Notes: generated from the sequence alone by a model not told the origin. 64,000 bases of DNA from Candidatus Tiddalikarchaeum anstoanum (GCA_902385255.1 CABMEV010000010.1:1-64000), one strand, 5' to 3'. Positions 1-8,866 are shown, numbered from the stretch's first letter. Made by a program: numbers and translations.

Positions 1-2823
1 ACCTCCACTTCCTCCCGGACCAACCCATCCTCCCTGTCCTCCACCTCCACCGCAACCACCTGTTGTCATTGTTCCATTATTATATTCCGCTCCTTGAACT
101 CCTGAGATTCCGCCAAGGTATCCTTTACCTGTTGCACTAATCATTCCTCCAGAATTCACTGTAATATTTCCTGCCCTGAATGCAAGTACTCCTACTAAAT
201 ACCCATCCCAAGCGCTTGAAGTAAGAACTCCTCCATTATTAACAATGACTGAAGAATAATGAGGAATTTTCTCCACCATTGCATTTCCACTTAAAGTGTA
301 TGAATTTCTTAAAGGATGCATTAATGTAATATTATTTCCCAAAATGTTTGTTATCTGGTTTGTTTCATATAAACCTGCATTATTTCCTTTCATTTCAATT
401 ATTAATATTTCATCATTAATATTTGCATTAATTGAAGTTGCAGGAATTAAACTGATTAAATAACGAATAATCACAATACCTTGGTTGCCATTTGTTGCAA
501 CTCCTCCTGCATTTCCTGCAGTTCCTCTAAGACTATTACTTGAATCTCCTGGTGTTGTTCCTGAACCAGCACTTAATGTCGCTGAAGAAACATAGCTTGG
601 ATTATAATATCCGCTGCCTCCACCTCCGCCACCCATTGTGTTGGACTCGCTGTATCCTCCTGCTGAACCACCAAAGTATCCACCTCCACCTCCGCCACCG
701 TAACTGTTAATTCTAACAACTCCTCCCTGAAGTGGTCCTTGTCCTCCGCCAAGATTAGTTGCAGAATCACAGCTGGCGTTAGCTCCTGCTGAAACTTGTG
801 TTCCCGGATTACCTCCATAAGCAGATTTGCCATCATAAGGTGAAAATCCTGTTTGTCCGCTGCTTCCTCCTCCAGCTCCTCCCGCGTTACCTGTTCCTGC
901 CCTGCTTGAACCACCACCTCCGCCTCCTCCTGCTATAATAAGAGCATTAGCCTGCGAGATGCTTGATAAGAACACTCCTGAATAACCACCACCACCTCCA
1001 GCATACCTGTTGTCATTGTTATTATTTGATGCTCCGCCTCCTCCTCCTAACGCGCCGGTGTTACTGTTAACTACTCCTCCACCTCCCACAACTATTGAAT
1101 ATGATGAACCGCTAGTCACGCTTAATATACCATTAGCTGCTCCTCCTGCACCTCCAGGAGAACCATAACTCCATCCTCCCACTGTTCCTCCTGCACCTCC
1201 ACCTCCCCATAGAATTACTTCAACATTTCCTGAAAATGTAGAGTTGAATGTTCCAGAACTAGTAAAAGTATGATAACGGTATTCTCCAATGTCTATTATT
1301 GTTCCTCCTGTTGGTTGTGAAACATTTGCAGCAATAATAAGCGATGTTCCGATTAATGCATTGCTTGTCAACACTCCTCTTTTACTGTCAGTGTAAGACG
1401 TGCCGCTCACAATAAGGTCTCCATCATTATTCATAAAACCATTATTCAAACTTGAATTTCCGTATCTCATGAAAATATTAACAGTGCTTAATGCTGGTAA
1501 GTCACGTATTGAAACCCAAATGTTTGTATTAGGGGTGTTACATCCACTTTCAATCCAGTAAGAATATTCATAATTTGTTGAATTAAAAAATCTTAAATCT
1601 CCACAGTCGGATTGAAGTTGACCTAATGAAATTAAAGATTGGGTGTTTATACTGAAATTCAAATAATAATCCTTGAACGCTGTTGATGTCGGGTTATTTA
1701 CAGTTAAATTGAGGCTGTATGGAAAATTTAAATAAGATCCTCCACTAAATCCAGGCATCCAAGTATTGTTATAATAATTACATAAAGAACTGCTTGAATC
1801 AATCCCCCCTAAAAACAGTACTCCTTGTTTACAAATATAATTTGTTGAACTCAGTGTTCCGTTATAGAACGTGTCATTTATCCCGTCATCACCACAGCAA
1901 AGTCCATTTGTAGAATTTAAAACAATCCATGAATAACCTAAAGACTCACATGAAGATTGATCATTATCACCGTCAACATTAATATATCTTAAAATTATAA
2001 TTCCTGAGCCTCCTGCTCCTCCATCACCTCCTCTTGCCGCACCTCCTCCTCCACCTGTATTTGCAGTTCCGCTAGTTCCCACTCCCGCTGCATTAGATGC
2101 ACCTCCACCTCCTAACCCTCCTGATATTGTTCCAGAACTGCTTGTTCCTCCGCCTCCTCCTGCATAATAAGTTGAAACTCCAGATATAGAATATGCTAAT
2201 CCATCACCTCCTGCTCCTCCAGTTGATGTTGTTGGCGCGTTTTGTCCTGCGGCACCTGAACCTCCACCTCCACCACCTGCTGCGTATGGAGCTGAACATG
2301 CACATCCATTTCCACCTGCATTTCCTTGACCTGTTGTTCCTGCACATCCTGTACCGCAGTTAGCTGCTCCTCCTCCTGAACCATCAGCCCAACCACCATA
2401 TGCACAATTAGAAGGTTCTCCATCACTGTCATGACCTGTACCTCCGCCTCCACCATAAGCTATCAAAGTTCCAAACATTGAATTTTCACCATGACGACCG
2501 TTAACTACTTGGCCACTTCCAGTTACACCTCCACCACCTCCACCTCCTACGGTGACTGTTATCTTATTTCCCGGAGTAGTGGCATAAGAAGGGTTATAGA
2601 TTAATCCTCCAGCTCCTCCACCACCTGCTGAACGAACTCCGCTCCAAATATCCTTACCTCCGCCTCCACCGCCAGCTACAACTAATACTTCAACAGAAGT
2701 TACTCCAAATGGAACAGTCCAATTAGTAGTTCCAACTGATGTAAAATTTAAAATAATATAATCAGCACCGAATGATGAAGAAATAAATAATAGTACTAAA
2801 ATGAGAAATAATGACTTCTTCAT
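1..2823 (-). CDS. Large secreted glycine-rich surface protein (3' end outside window)
   Basis: The frame is open from an ATG at 2823 to the left edge, 941 codons with no stop. It is missing from the ORF track because its stop lies outside the window. The N-terminus (MKKSLFLILVLLFISSSFGA) is a signal peptide. Residues about 22-290 form a first glycine-rich domain opening with a beta-strand motif (WTVPFGVTSVEVLVVAGG) typical of surface and phage-tail Gly-rich domains. A Cys-containing linker follows, then a DUF2341-like beta-sandwich at about 345-460 (WVSIRDLPALSTVNIFMRYG). A second Gly-rich domain spans about 510-785. The last part (about 790-941) resembles repetitive bacterial surface modules (NITVNSGGMISATGKGYLGG). 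A TATA-like TTTTAAAC about 25 bp upstream suggests a leaderless mRNA. Likely an exported adhesin or cell-surface protein; its ligand is unknown. The domain identities come from memory of the families. Confidence 0.85.
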   Translation of the reverse strand, partial: MKKSLFLILVLLFISSSFGADYIILNFTSVGTTNWTVPFGVTSVEVLVVAGGGGGGKDIWSGVRSAGGGGAGGLIYNPSYATTPGNKITVTVGGGGGGGVTGSGQVVNGRHGENSMFGTLIAYGGGGGTGHDSDGEPSNCAYGGWADGSGGGAANCGTGCAGTTGQGNAGGNGCACSAPYAAGGGGGGSGAAGQNAPTTSTGGAGGDGLAYSISGVSTYYAGGGGGTSSSGTISGGLGGGGASNAAGVGTSGTANTGGGGGAARGGDGGAGGSGIIILRYINVDGDNDQSSCESLGYSWIVLNSTNGLCCGDDGINDTFYNGTLSSTNYICKQGVLFLGGIDSSSSLCNYYNNTWMPGFSGGSYLNFPYSLNLTVNNPTSTAFKDYYLNFSINTQSLISLGQLQSDCGDLRFFNSTNYEYSYWIESGCNTPNTNIWVSIRDLPALSTVNIFMRYGNSSLNNGFMNNDGDLIVSGTSYTDSKRGVLTSNALIGTSLIIAANVSQPTGGTIIDIGEYRYHTFTSSGTFNSTFSGNVEVILWGGGGAGGTVGGWSYGSPGGAGGAANGILSVTSGSSYSIVVGGGGVVNSNTGALGGGGGASNNNNDNRYAGGGGGYSGVFLSSISQANALIIAGGGGGGGSSRAGTGNAGGAGGGSSGQTGFSPYDGKSAYGGNPGTQVSAGANASCDSATNLGGGQGPLQGGVVRINSYGGGGGGGYFGGSAGGYSESNTMGGGGGGSGYYNPSYVSSATLSAGSGTTPGDSSNSLRGTAGNAGGVATNGNQGIVIIRYLISLIPATSINANINDEILIIEMKGNNAGLYETNQITNILGNNITLMHPLRNSYTLSGNAMVEKIPHYSSVIVNNGGVLTSSAWDGYLVGVLAFRAGNITVNSGGMISATGKGYLGGISGVQGAEYNNGTMTTGGCGGGGGQGGWVGPGGSGG

Positions 2824-2880
2824 TGGTTAAATTATATTTTTGATTGTTTAAAATTATTACTTAATAATGTAAAAAATATA

Positions 2881-3146
2881 AGCGGAGGGAACTTCCTGCT
2901 ACTGTAAAACAACCCGAAAAACTTGTCCTTATACTTTGCTCCACTTTGCAACCTTTCGAACACCGAAAAAGTTACCTTATAGCTGCTCCGATCAAGGCCT
3001 CACTCTTTCAGCAACTAGTCAGTCCCGAAAGACAAAGCTTCGACGCTAGGCATAAGGGGTTTTCCAAGATGATTGCGATAGCAGGGCTTTCAGTCCACCA
3101 GAGACTTGTGGTATAGGGCTTCGTCAGAACCCGACCTATCCCTCCA
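2881..3146 (-). ncRNA. ffs: SRP RNA (7S RNA)
   Basis: Read on the minus strand, the ends pair as helix 1 (5' GGAGGGA with 3' UCCCUCC). Near the 5' end lies AUAGGUCGGG, like the conserved archaeal Alu-domain sequence. In the S domain, GUGAGG and AGCAGCU face each other across the apical part of helix 8, matching the conserved symmetric loop (GUCAGG/AGCAGC) that binds SRP54. The length of about 265 nt is a little under the usual 300. The apical loop between the arms reads CCUUGAUCGG, not the usual GGAA tetraloop. The RNA scaffolds SRP19 and SRP54 for co-translational membrane targeting. A TATA-like element (TTTATAATTTAAAAAAA on the minus strand) lies at the right distance upstream. Confidence 0.85.
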
Positions 3147-3160
3147 AAAACTACAAGCAT

Positions 3161-3178
3161 TTTTTTAAATTATAAACA
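3161..3178. promoter_or_regulatory. Shared A/T-rich TATA region between SRP RNA and the M29 peptidase
   Basis: The stretch TTTTTTAAATTATAAACA lies about 25 bp from the 5' end of SRP RNA on one side and about 20-30 bp from the ATG at 3197 on the other. Both strands carry a plausible TATA box, so this short spacer probably drives both genes, the peptidase as a leaderless mRNA. Confidence 0.5.
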
Positions 3179-3196
3179 TATCGGAATACAACAAGT

Positions 3197-4273
3197 ATGA
3201 CTATTGAATCTAAGATTAAACAGCTCGCAAAAATACTAGTCGAGCACTCAGTTAAGGTTAAACCAGGGGAACTGGTGCAAATAAAATTTGAAGGGTTTGG
3301 AAAACCGCTCGTAGACGAGCTGACTAAAGAAATCAGCCTAAAAGGCGCTTATTACCTTGTCACGATGAATATTTCAAACCGTGTGAAAATGGCGCCTATG
3401 AGCAATTTAGAAAGAGAAGTGCCGGGAAGCAGGGAGATAGCCAATAAGATAGACTGCCTGATATCCATAGATGATGATGAAGACTTGTACGAATTAAAAA
3501 ACGTTAAAGCCGAAAGGTTAAACGCCGTATCCAAGGCGAATCATGACGTTCACGAGTACATAATAAACAACAAAAAGTGGTGCATAGTGAGATACCCTAC
3601 TGTTTCTTACGCCCAGCAGGCAGGAATGAGTTTTGAAGAATACTCCGATTACGCGTTCAAAACTATGATAACAGACTGGAAAAAAGTCAAGGATAAACTA
3701 GCACTATTGAAAAACAAGCTTGACAAGACTAATATTGTCAGGATAGTTGGCAAAGAAACAGATATTTCTTTCAGCGTCAAAAACAGGAAGAGCATAGTGG
3801 CTGCAGGAGAGTATAATATGCCTGACGGCGAATTATTCACAGCTCCTGTGGCGGACAGCACAACAGGTGAATTATTCATACCTATAGCGTTTCACGATTC
3901 TGAAAAATTTGAAAACTTGAAATTATATTTTGAAAAAGGAAGAGTTGTAAACTTCAGCGTGAAAGGCAAGAAGAAGAAACTTGAAAAATTATTGAGCGTG
4001 GATTCTAACGCCAAGAGACTCGGTGAGCTTGGAATAGGTATAAACAAAGGGATAAAAGAAATTGTTGGAGACATATTATTTGACGAGAAAAAAAACCATA
4101 CAGTGCACTTGGCTCTGGGCTCCGCGTATCACGAATGCTTCAATGAAGACTTGAAAAAGATGAAAAAAAATGATGTTAGTGAATTAACAAACAGCAGTTC
4201 TCTTCACTGGGATTTGATAATCAGTCCTGAGAAAGTCTTTTTTGACAATAAAGAGCAAAAAATATGGGAATAA
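3197..4273 (+). CDS. M29-family aminopeptidase (thermophilic metalloprotease)
   Basis: A 358-residue cytosolic dimetal aminopeptidase of family M29 (AmpS/PepS type), which removes N-terminal residues from peptides. The C-terminal half holds the family landmarks: GELGIGIN near residue 278, ILFDEKK followed by HLALGSAYHECF, and SSLHWDLI close to the C-terminus. These match the Glu, His, Tyr and His/Asp metal and catalytic positions known in the family. It is slightly shorter than the usual 400 or so residues. The ATG lies about 20-26 bp after a TATA box, so the mRNA is probably leaderless. The 3' end overlaps the convergent gene at 4221 by 53 bp. Confidence 0.9.
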   Translation: MTIESKIKQLAKILVEHSVKVKPGELVQIKFEGFGKPLVDELTKEISLKGAYYLVTMNISNRVKMAPMSNLEREVPGSREIANKIDCLISIDDDEDLYELKNVKAERLNAVSKANHDVHEYIINNKKWCIVRYPTVSYAQQAGMSFEEYSDYAFKTMITDWKKVKDKLALLKNKLDKTNIVRIVGKETDISFSVKNRKSIVAAGEYNMPDGELFTAPVADSTTGELFIPIAFHDSEKFENLKLYFEKGRVVNFSVKGKKKKLEKLLSVDSNAKRLGELGIGINKGIKEIVGDILFDEKKNHTVHLALGSAYHECFNEDLKKMKKNDVSELTNSSSLHWDLIISPEKVFFDNKEQKIWE

Positions 4274-5069
4274 ATAGGAATAAGTAATTTCCCTCGTCAG
4301 CTACCTGAATGTTGAATCCGGGGCCCAAAGTGCTCGTTATTGTCTGATATTTTAGTATTAAATATTCCCTGTTGAATTCGCAGGAATTATCAGACACCGT
4401 CACGACATACTCGCCGCTTGAGCCGCTTATTGTTGAACGCAGGATGTGGGTGAATACGTAGGACTGGCCTGGCTGCAGGGAGAACAACTCATTCTTGATG
4501 CTTTGGGTTGAGTATTCCCCTGTGAATGATAAAATATCAGAGTAAACCGAAGTGTCAGTTGTTACATTAATAGTTATGTCTGACAGAATAATGCTCGGAT
4601 TGTCAACGAGGTATGACAGTTTCAAGAATTTTGTCGACTCAATGGACTGCAATGTGTCCAACGATGTTGGGGATATTAAACTGACGCTTACTCCGTTTTT
4701 TACTATCCCTTCGTAAGTTGTTGAATTAAGAGTTTTTAAACCCGCTGAGTCTGAGTAAGTGAAATTTGCAGAGAAAAAAATGGCAGAGCCTTTAACTAGG
4801 CATGGGACGCTGACGTGGAATATCACTTGCTCGGTTGTACCGTGAGGTATAACCCTAGGTGATGAGTAAATATTATAATTATTGAATCCGAAAAGTTCGC
4901 TTGACATTAAAACAGCGTCAGTGTCCCCTGTATTGCTGAGATATACAGTCAGGGCTGACACTGAGTCGGAATATAAATCATAATTTAAGCTTTGGATTTC
5001 AAGAGATGAAACTGCAAAAATAATATTAACAGACAACAATAGGGTTAAAATAAAAAATATAAGTCTCAT
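4221..5069 (-). CDS. Secreted, C-terminally anchored beta-rich protein of unknown function
   Basis: A 282-residue protein with a signal peptide (MRLIFFILTLLLSVNIIFAV), a Ser/Thr/Asn-rich extracellular region and one hydrophobic segment near the C-terminus (NYLFLFIPIFFALY) followed by a short basic tail. The middle alternates strands and turns and contains phrases such as LSNTGDTDAVL and SLQPGQSYVFTHIL, typical of CARDB- or Ig-like domains of archaeal envelope proteins. No enzymatic motif is visible. It is probably cell-surface anchored. Its last 53 bp overlap the 3' end of the M29 peptidase gene. Confidence 0.75.
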   Translation of the reverse strand: MRLIFFILTLLLSVNIIFAVSSLEIQSLNYDLYSDSVSALTVYLSNTGDTDAVLMSSELFGFNNYNIYSSPRVIPHGTTEQVIFHVSVPCLVKGSAIFFSANFTYSDSAGLKTLNSTTYEGIVKNGVSVSLISPTSLDTLQSIESTKFLKLSYLVDNPSIILSDITINVTTDTSVYSDILSFTGEYSTQSIKNELFSLQPGQSYVFTHILRSTISGSSGEYVVTVSDNSCEFNREYLILKYQTITSTLGPGFNIQVADEGNYLFLFIPIFFALYCQKRLSQD

Positions 5070-5104
5070 TCTTAATATTAAAAATGAGATAATATAATAA
5101 AAAG

Positions 5105-6283
5105 TTATAGTTGGACTAGTTCGACGCTCTTACTCTTTGCCCTGATGTCCGTGCTTACTAAGTATCTGATTCCCTTTTCTTCAGCTATACTTACTAAGTC
5201 CTTATCAATTATACCATCCAAGACTATTGCGTTAACATCCTTTAACTCATTAAGGGTGTTTATCAATTCAGATACCGGGACTTTTCCAAGGATAGTCATG
5301 TTCTTGTCTAACAAGTAAGCTCCTCTTGTTCCAAACAATTCGTTAAGCATGCCTCTGAATGCCTGAGTGTCAGAGTGGTCATTCCTGTTTTGCTGCATTG
5401 GTCTTCTAGACTCCCTGTCTCTGCCGTCCCTTTCCCTGTTATGATTATTCCTGTTGGTTTTGCCTTCAAATTCAGCCATGGACATTCTTGAACGAAGGGC
5501 TTTGTGAATCTCTTTGCCTGTTAATTCCTCGACTTCTTTTCCGTCAGGGGCTCTTGCTACGAATTCCACGCCTCCTGCTGCTGATACTGCTTTAACTATT
5601 AATTCTCCGCCTCTGTCGCCGTCAATGAATAAAGTACATGATTTGGTTTTCATCAAGTTCTTTATGGTTTTTGGAACATTGTTTGCCCCGTTTAGAGCTA
5701 TCACTCCGTTAAACCCATATTTTATCAGGTTTACAACATCAGCTCTGCCTTCCACTATTAGTATTTCCTTGACAGCGTCAATATCATTTGATGCTGAAAG
5801 TTTTTCAGGACCATAATCCATGATTGAGCCTGCACGAACACTCTGCTTTACTTCATCAGTTATTTCCTGCGTATCTGTGTCTGTGCTCGCCATTCCTTTT
5901 AGAAGATGCTTCGCTCTTTCGAGCACTTGCTCTCTCTTGTTCATCCTTACATCATCAACACTTTTGACAGATATTTTAGAAACACAAGGACCTATCCTTT
6001 CAATGGTCTCAAGTGCTGCTGCTATTATTGCAGTCTCAGTCTTGTCCATGCTTGAAGGCACTATTATTTCTCCCTTAGTCTCATTATCTTTTGTTTCGAC
6101 GTTAACCTCTATCCTTCCTATTCTTCCGCTCTTCTGTAATTCCCTAAGTTCAAGTTCTGAGCCAAGCAGGCCTTCAGTTTGTCCGAATATTGCACCGACT
6201 ATGTCGTTCTTGTCAACAGTTCCTGTTGCTGTAATCTCTGCGGTTATGATATATTTTGTTGATACTGGATATATTTTACCCAT
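5105..6283 (-). CDS. dnaG: DnaG-type primase
   Basis: A 392-residue archaeal DnaG. The N-terminal conserved region (MGKIYPVSTKYIITAEITATG onward) precedes a Toprim domain at about 170-260 with the Glu motif (ILIVEGRADVVNL) and the acidic metal motif (LFIDGDRGGE). A charged Arg/Asn/Asp linker at about 275-305 and a C-terminal domain follow. Archaeal DnaG makes short RNA and has also been found with the exosome, so replication and RNA-processing roles are both possible. It lies 36 bp downstream of a small Toprim gene on the same strand. A GAGGTG Shine-Dalgarno about 11 nt before the ATG supports this start inside an operon. Confidence 0.95.
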   Translation of the reverse strand: MGKIYPVSTKYIITAEITATGTVDKNDIVGAIFGQTEGLLGSELELRELQKSGRIGRIEVNVETKDNETKGEIIVPSSMDKTETAIIAAALETIERIGPCVSKISVKSVDDVRMNKREQVLERAKHLLKGMASTDTDTQEITDEVKQSVRAGSIMDYGPEKLSASNDIDAVKEILIVEGRADVVNLIKYGFNGVIALNGANNVPKTIKNLMKTKSCTLFIDGDRGGELIVKAVSAAGGVEFVARAPDGKEVEELTGKEIHKALRSRMSMAEFEGKTNRNNHNRERDGRDRESRRPMQQNRNDHSDTQAFRGMLNELFGTRGAYLLDKNMTILGKVPVSELINTLNELKDVNAIVLDGIIDKDLVSIAEEKGIRYLVSTDIRAKSKSVELVQL

Positions 6284-6319
6284 ATTTTTTTACACCTCTT
6301 TTTTTGGAGTAGTTTTTTT

Positions 6320-6664
6320 TTACAAGCCTTCTACGTGGCTTATTCCTAGTTTAGCAAGGTGTTTCCTAAAAGATCCATCTGTTGTTACGCCGAGTCGCAA
6401 AAACTCTTTTTTAAGTTTAGAATAAAGCTTACTTCCTGCTTTGTCGTTATCCGTTAAGATTATGACTTCCCTGTGATTCTTCGCAATTTTCTCAGCGAAG
6501 GAATATAATGGCATACGTGAAATCTGCTCCACGTTGAATATTCCAAACTTTTTGAGTTTTGATACATCTTTTTGCCCTTCAACAATCACTAACTTATTAA
6601 CTCGTATAATTTCATCAATGACGTCTTTTCTTGTTAAAGGGAAATTGTCGCCCTTCACTAACAC
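6320..6664 (-). CDS. Small stand-alone Toprim-domain protein
   Basis: A 114-residue protein made almost entirely of one Toprim fold. The Glu motif is LVIVEGQKDVSKL (about 26-38) and the acidic motif is ILTDNDKAGS (about 73-82). Such small Toprim proteins resemble RNase M5 and primase catalytic cores, but the substrate here cannot be read from sequence. The start is GTG, preceded closely by GGAGGAG; a second in-frame GTG two codons later is also possible. It is the first gene of an operon with dnaG, so a nucleic-acid role linked to priming or RNA processing is a reasonable inference. Confidence 0.75.
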   Translation of the reverse strand: MLVKGDNFPLTRKDVIDEIIRVNKLVIVEGQKDVSKLKKFGIFNVEQISRMPLYSFAEKIAKNHREVIILTDNDKAGSKLYSKLKKEFLRLGVTTDGSFRKHLAKLGISHVEGL

Positions 6665-6737
6665 AACTCCTCCTCGCGAATGAACAACTGTTCTTGCTCT
6701 GATGTTGTAACCTCGCGAAGGGCTACCTTGCCTATCA
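6665..6737 (-). promoter_or_regulatory. Leader of the Toprim-dnaG operon with TTCGCGAGG direct repeats
   Basis: On the minus strand a TATA-like TTTTTATACTAA near 6758-6768 would place transcription start near 6738, leaving a leader of about 70 nt. The leader holds two copies of TTCGCGAGG about 40 nt apart, and between them an ACAAC...GTTGT stem. The second repeat runs into the Shine-Dalgarno (GAGGAGG). It may be an RNA hairpin or protein site governing translation, but no known riboswitch or C/D-box pattern is recognised. Confidence 0.35.
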
Positions 6738-6802
6738 CTATATTAGAAAAAATTAGTATAAAAACATTACTATAATGGGTTATTTTACGTTTAAACAGTA
6801 TT

Positions 6803-6828
6803 ATTAATTTACAATATGGTAAATTAAT
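6803..6828. promoter_or_regulatory. Palindromic operator-like site (ATTAATTTAC-6-GTAAATTAAT)
   Basis: Perfect 10-bp inverted arms flank a 6-bp centre. The core TTTACAATATGGTAAA differs at one position from the perfect palindrome TTTACCATATGGTAAA found beside the PadR-like gene at 27790. It lies between the divergent Toprim-dnaG operon and the gene at 6949. It is probably a binding site for a dimeric regulator, most simply the PadR-like protein. Confidence 0.5.
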
Positions 6829-6948
6829 GGATATTTTCTTTTTTACCTCAATTCGGAAAAATAATAAAACGCATCGGCGCTGTTTAAGTTTTGTGGTGTT
6901 CTATATTGATAATTGCTTTATAACAGCAGTGTATTGTTATTATTCTCG

Positions 6949-7377
6949 ATGGCTGAGGAGAGTTCCAAGTTTTTTTTACAAAACCTTGTTCAAAGAGAGC
7001 TTAAAACTTACATAGACATTGTAAATTCCTACCCGAACGTAAATGATGAGCACCATTTTAATCCTTTAAGGAGCACTAAGCATTCTGTTTACAGGGCGAT
7101 TCACTGGTACCTGCTTGATAATAGATTAATTTACCAGACTGAAAGTGCCAAGGATAATAATTTTGATTACAAAATTATTTGGAAAATGAAGGATTTTGAC
7201 AAAGATACAGTTGTTGGCGGGATAATTAAAAAATACCAGGATTACTTGGAGTATTTCTTGGAGGATTTAAAATTGGAAACTGAAGTGAATGAGAGTTTTG
7301 AATCTTTTCTAAAAAGAAAGAGTACAAAACCAGACTTGATTTTGAACAATATTATAAATGAAAAAGTATGCCATTAA
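6949..7377 (+). CDS. Conserved-looking hypothetical protein, 142 aa
   Basis: Not recognised. The track starts it at 6913, but the ATG at 6949 (MAEESSKFFLQ) is preferred because a TATA-like CTTTATAAC lies about 28 bp upstream, giving a leaderless mRNA. The product is soluble, helical and charged, with several aromatic residues (HSVYRAIHWYLLDNRL) and a coiled-coil-like C-terminal half. The region around residues 40-60 could be a winged-helix core, but no motif is decisive. The palindrome at 6803 lies about 120 bp upstream. It converges on glyS with a 4-bp gap. Confidence 0.65.
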   Translation: MAEESSKFFLQNLVQRELKTYIDIVNSYPNVNDEHHFNPLRSTKHSVYRAIHWYLLDNRLIYQTESAKDNNFDYKIIWKMKDFDKDTVVGGIIKKYQDYLEYFLEDLKLETEVNESFESFLKRKSTKPDLILNNIINEKVCH

Positions 7378-7381
7378 GTTT

Positions 7382-8866
7382 TCAGCAGGGCCTGATTTTT
7401 GCAGACAAAATATTTTTTAACTCGCTTATTTTTACCCGCTCCTGTTTCGTACTGTCTCTTTCTCTTAACGTGACTGTGTCTGTTCCTGCTGTATCAAAAT
7501 CTACTGTCACACAAAAATGCACTCCAACCTCATCCATTCTCGCGTAGCGTTTTCCAATGCTTCCTGACTCGTCATAGAATACGTCAAAGTTGCATCTTAA
7601 CAGGTAATAAAGTTCCTTTGCTTTCTTTGTCAGTTCTTCCTTATTGGATAATAATGGGAATATTGCAACATCTATAGGGGCGATTCTTGCAGGCAGTGAG
7701 AGCAGTGTCCTGTCTCCTTCTATTCTCATACTATTCTCAATTATTGCATAAAAAGTCCTGTCAACACCTATTGAAATCTCCCAAATATGAGGTATTAACC
7801 TGTTTCCTTTGTCGTCTGTGTATCGTAAGTCCTCTTTGCTTCCTTCCATATGCCCCTTAATGTCATAATCAGTCCTGTAATTATTGGCTATTAATTCAAC
7901 CCATCCGATGGATGTCCTCACTTCAAAATCGAATGCTTCTTTTGCGTAGAATGCTCTCTCATCAGAGTCTAATTCCCTGAATCTCATATCTTCTTTTTTA
8001 ATTCCGTATTTCTCATACAACTCCTGAGTCCTTGCTAAATAGTATGCTATCAGTTTTCCGCTGACTAATTTTTTGGCAACTAAGTCTTTTGCTTTTATCG
8101 GTTTTGTTGATTTATCGCCTGCTCTTTGAATCATTATTTCATAGTCTTCAACCTGCTCGAAATTTTCAATATCATTTATCTTGGCAGGGTCGAAGAATAC
8201 TTCTGTCTCCATCTGCGAGAACTCGATTGACCTAATAAGGCTCTGCCTTGGGCTTATCTCATTCCTGAATACTTTTCCGTACTGTGATACTCCTTTTGGG
8301 AGTTTTAACCTCATAGTCTTTGTGAGTCTTGCAAAATCAAGGAATATTGACTGGCATGATTCAGGCCTAAGGTATGTTCCCTTATCCCTTGCCACTCCAA
8401 CTTTTACTTCAACCATCAGGCTTGCCTTGTCAACGTCCATTAACTGTCCTGTGCATTTTGGACAGATTATCTTGTTTTGCCTTAATGCTTTTGTAAGCTC
8501 TTCGTTGCTCATCGCTTCCTTAAAATTCCCGTCCTTAACGTTTTCTTCTAATAACTTATCAGCTCTGAATATTGATTTGCATTTAGTGCATCTTGTGATT
8601 GGGTCTTTGAAATTTTTCAGGTGGCCTGATGAGTTGAATACATCCTCGGACATTACTATCGCACCGTCTATTTCGAAGAAGTCTTCCTTCTGGACTAAAT
8701 CCTTCCTCCACATATCAACTATTTTTCTCTTGATTGCAGCACCATAAGGTCCATAATCAAAGAATCCTGCAAGGTATCCAGTATAAATTTCTGAAGATGG
8801 AAAGAACAAGCTTCGCCTCTGCGCCAGGTTTATTACATCATCGTAGGTTATTTTATGCTCAGTCAT
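7382..8866 (-). CDS. glyS: Glycyl-tRNA synthetase, archaeal/eukaryotic dimeric type
   Basis: A 494-residue class II synthetase that charges tRNA-Gly. The N-terminus has the typical RRSLFFPSSEIYTGYLAGFFDYGPYG block, followed by a zinc-binding insertion (CTKCKS near 92 and CPKC near 137). Motif 2 lies around FRNEISPRQSLIRSIEFSQME and motif 3 around GDRTLLSLPARIAP. The C-terminal anticodon-binding domain starts near 405 (IAPIDVAIFPLLSN). The length is slightly short for the family but complete. It is a single gene ending 4 bp from the convergent hypothetical gene. Confidence 0.96.
   Translation of the reverse strand: MTEHKITYDDVINLAQRRSLFFPSSEIYTGYLAGFFDYGPYGAAIKRKIVDMWRKDLVQKEDFFEIDGAIVMSEDVFNSSGHLKNFKDPITRCTKCKSIFRADKLLEENVKDGNFKEAMSNEELTKALRQNKIICPKCTGQLMDVDKASLMVEVKVGVARDKGTYLRPESCQSIFLDFARLTKTMRLKLPKGVSQYGKVFRNEISPRQSLIRSIEFSQMETEVFFDPAKINDIENFEQVEDYEIMIQRAGDKSTKPIKAKDLVAKKLVSGKLIAYYLARTQELYEKYGIKKEDMRFRELDSDERAFYAKEAFDFEVRTSIGWVELIANNYRTDYDIKGHMEGSKEDLRYTDDKGNRLIPHIWEISIGVDRTFYAIIENSMRIEGDRTLLSLPARIAPIDVAIFPLLSNKEELTKKAKELYYLLRCNFDVFYDESGSIGKRYARMDEVGVHFCVTVDFDTAGTDTVTLRERDSTKQERVKISELKNILSAKIRPC

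Noticed and set aside
573-917. Track ORFs 573-917 and 2196-2456 on the minus strand
   Set aside because: They are shifted-frame shadows of the long Gly-rich frame (GGN runs read as Glu/Val/Gln-rich), which stays open from 2823 to the left edge.
5820-6425. Plus-strand 201-codon ORF opposite dnaG
   Set aside because: Antisense shadow of dnaG, rich in Ser/Leu/Phe and without recognisable features.
6827-7015. 62-codon ORF starting at the edge of the 6803 palindrome
   Set aside because: Poor composition (Phe/Cys/Tyr-rich) and overlap with the better-supported gene at 6949, which has its own TATA box.
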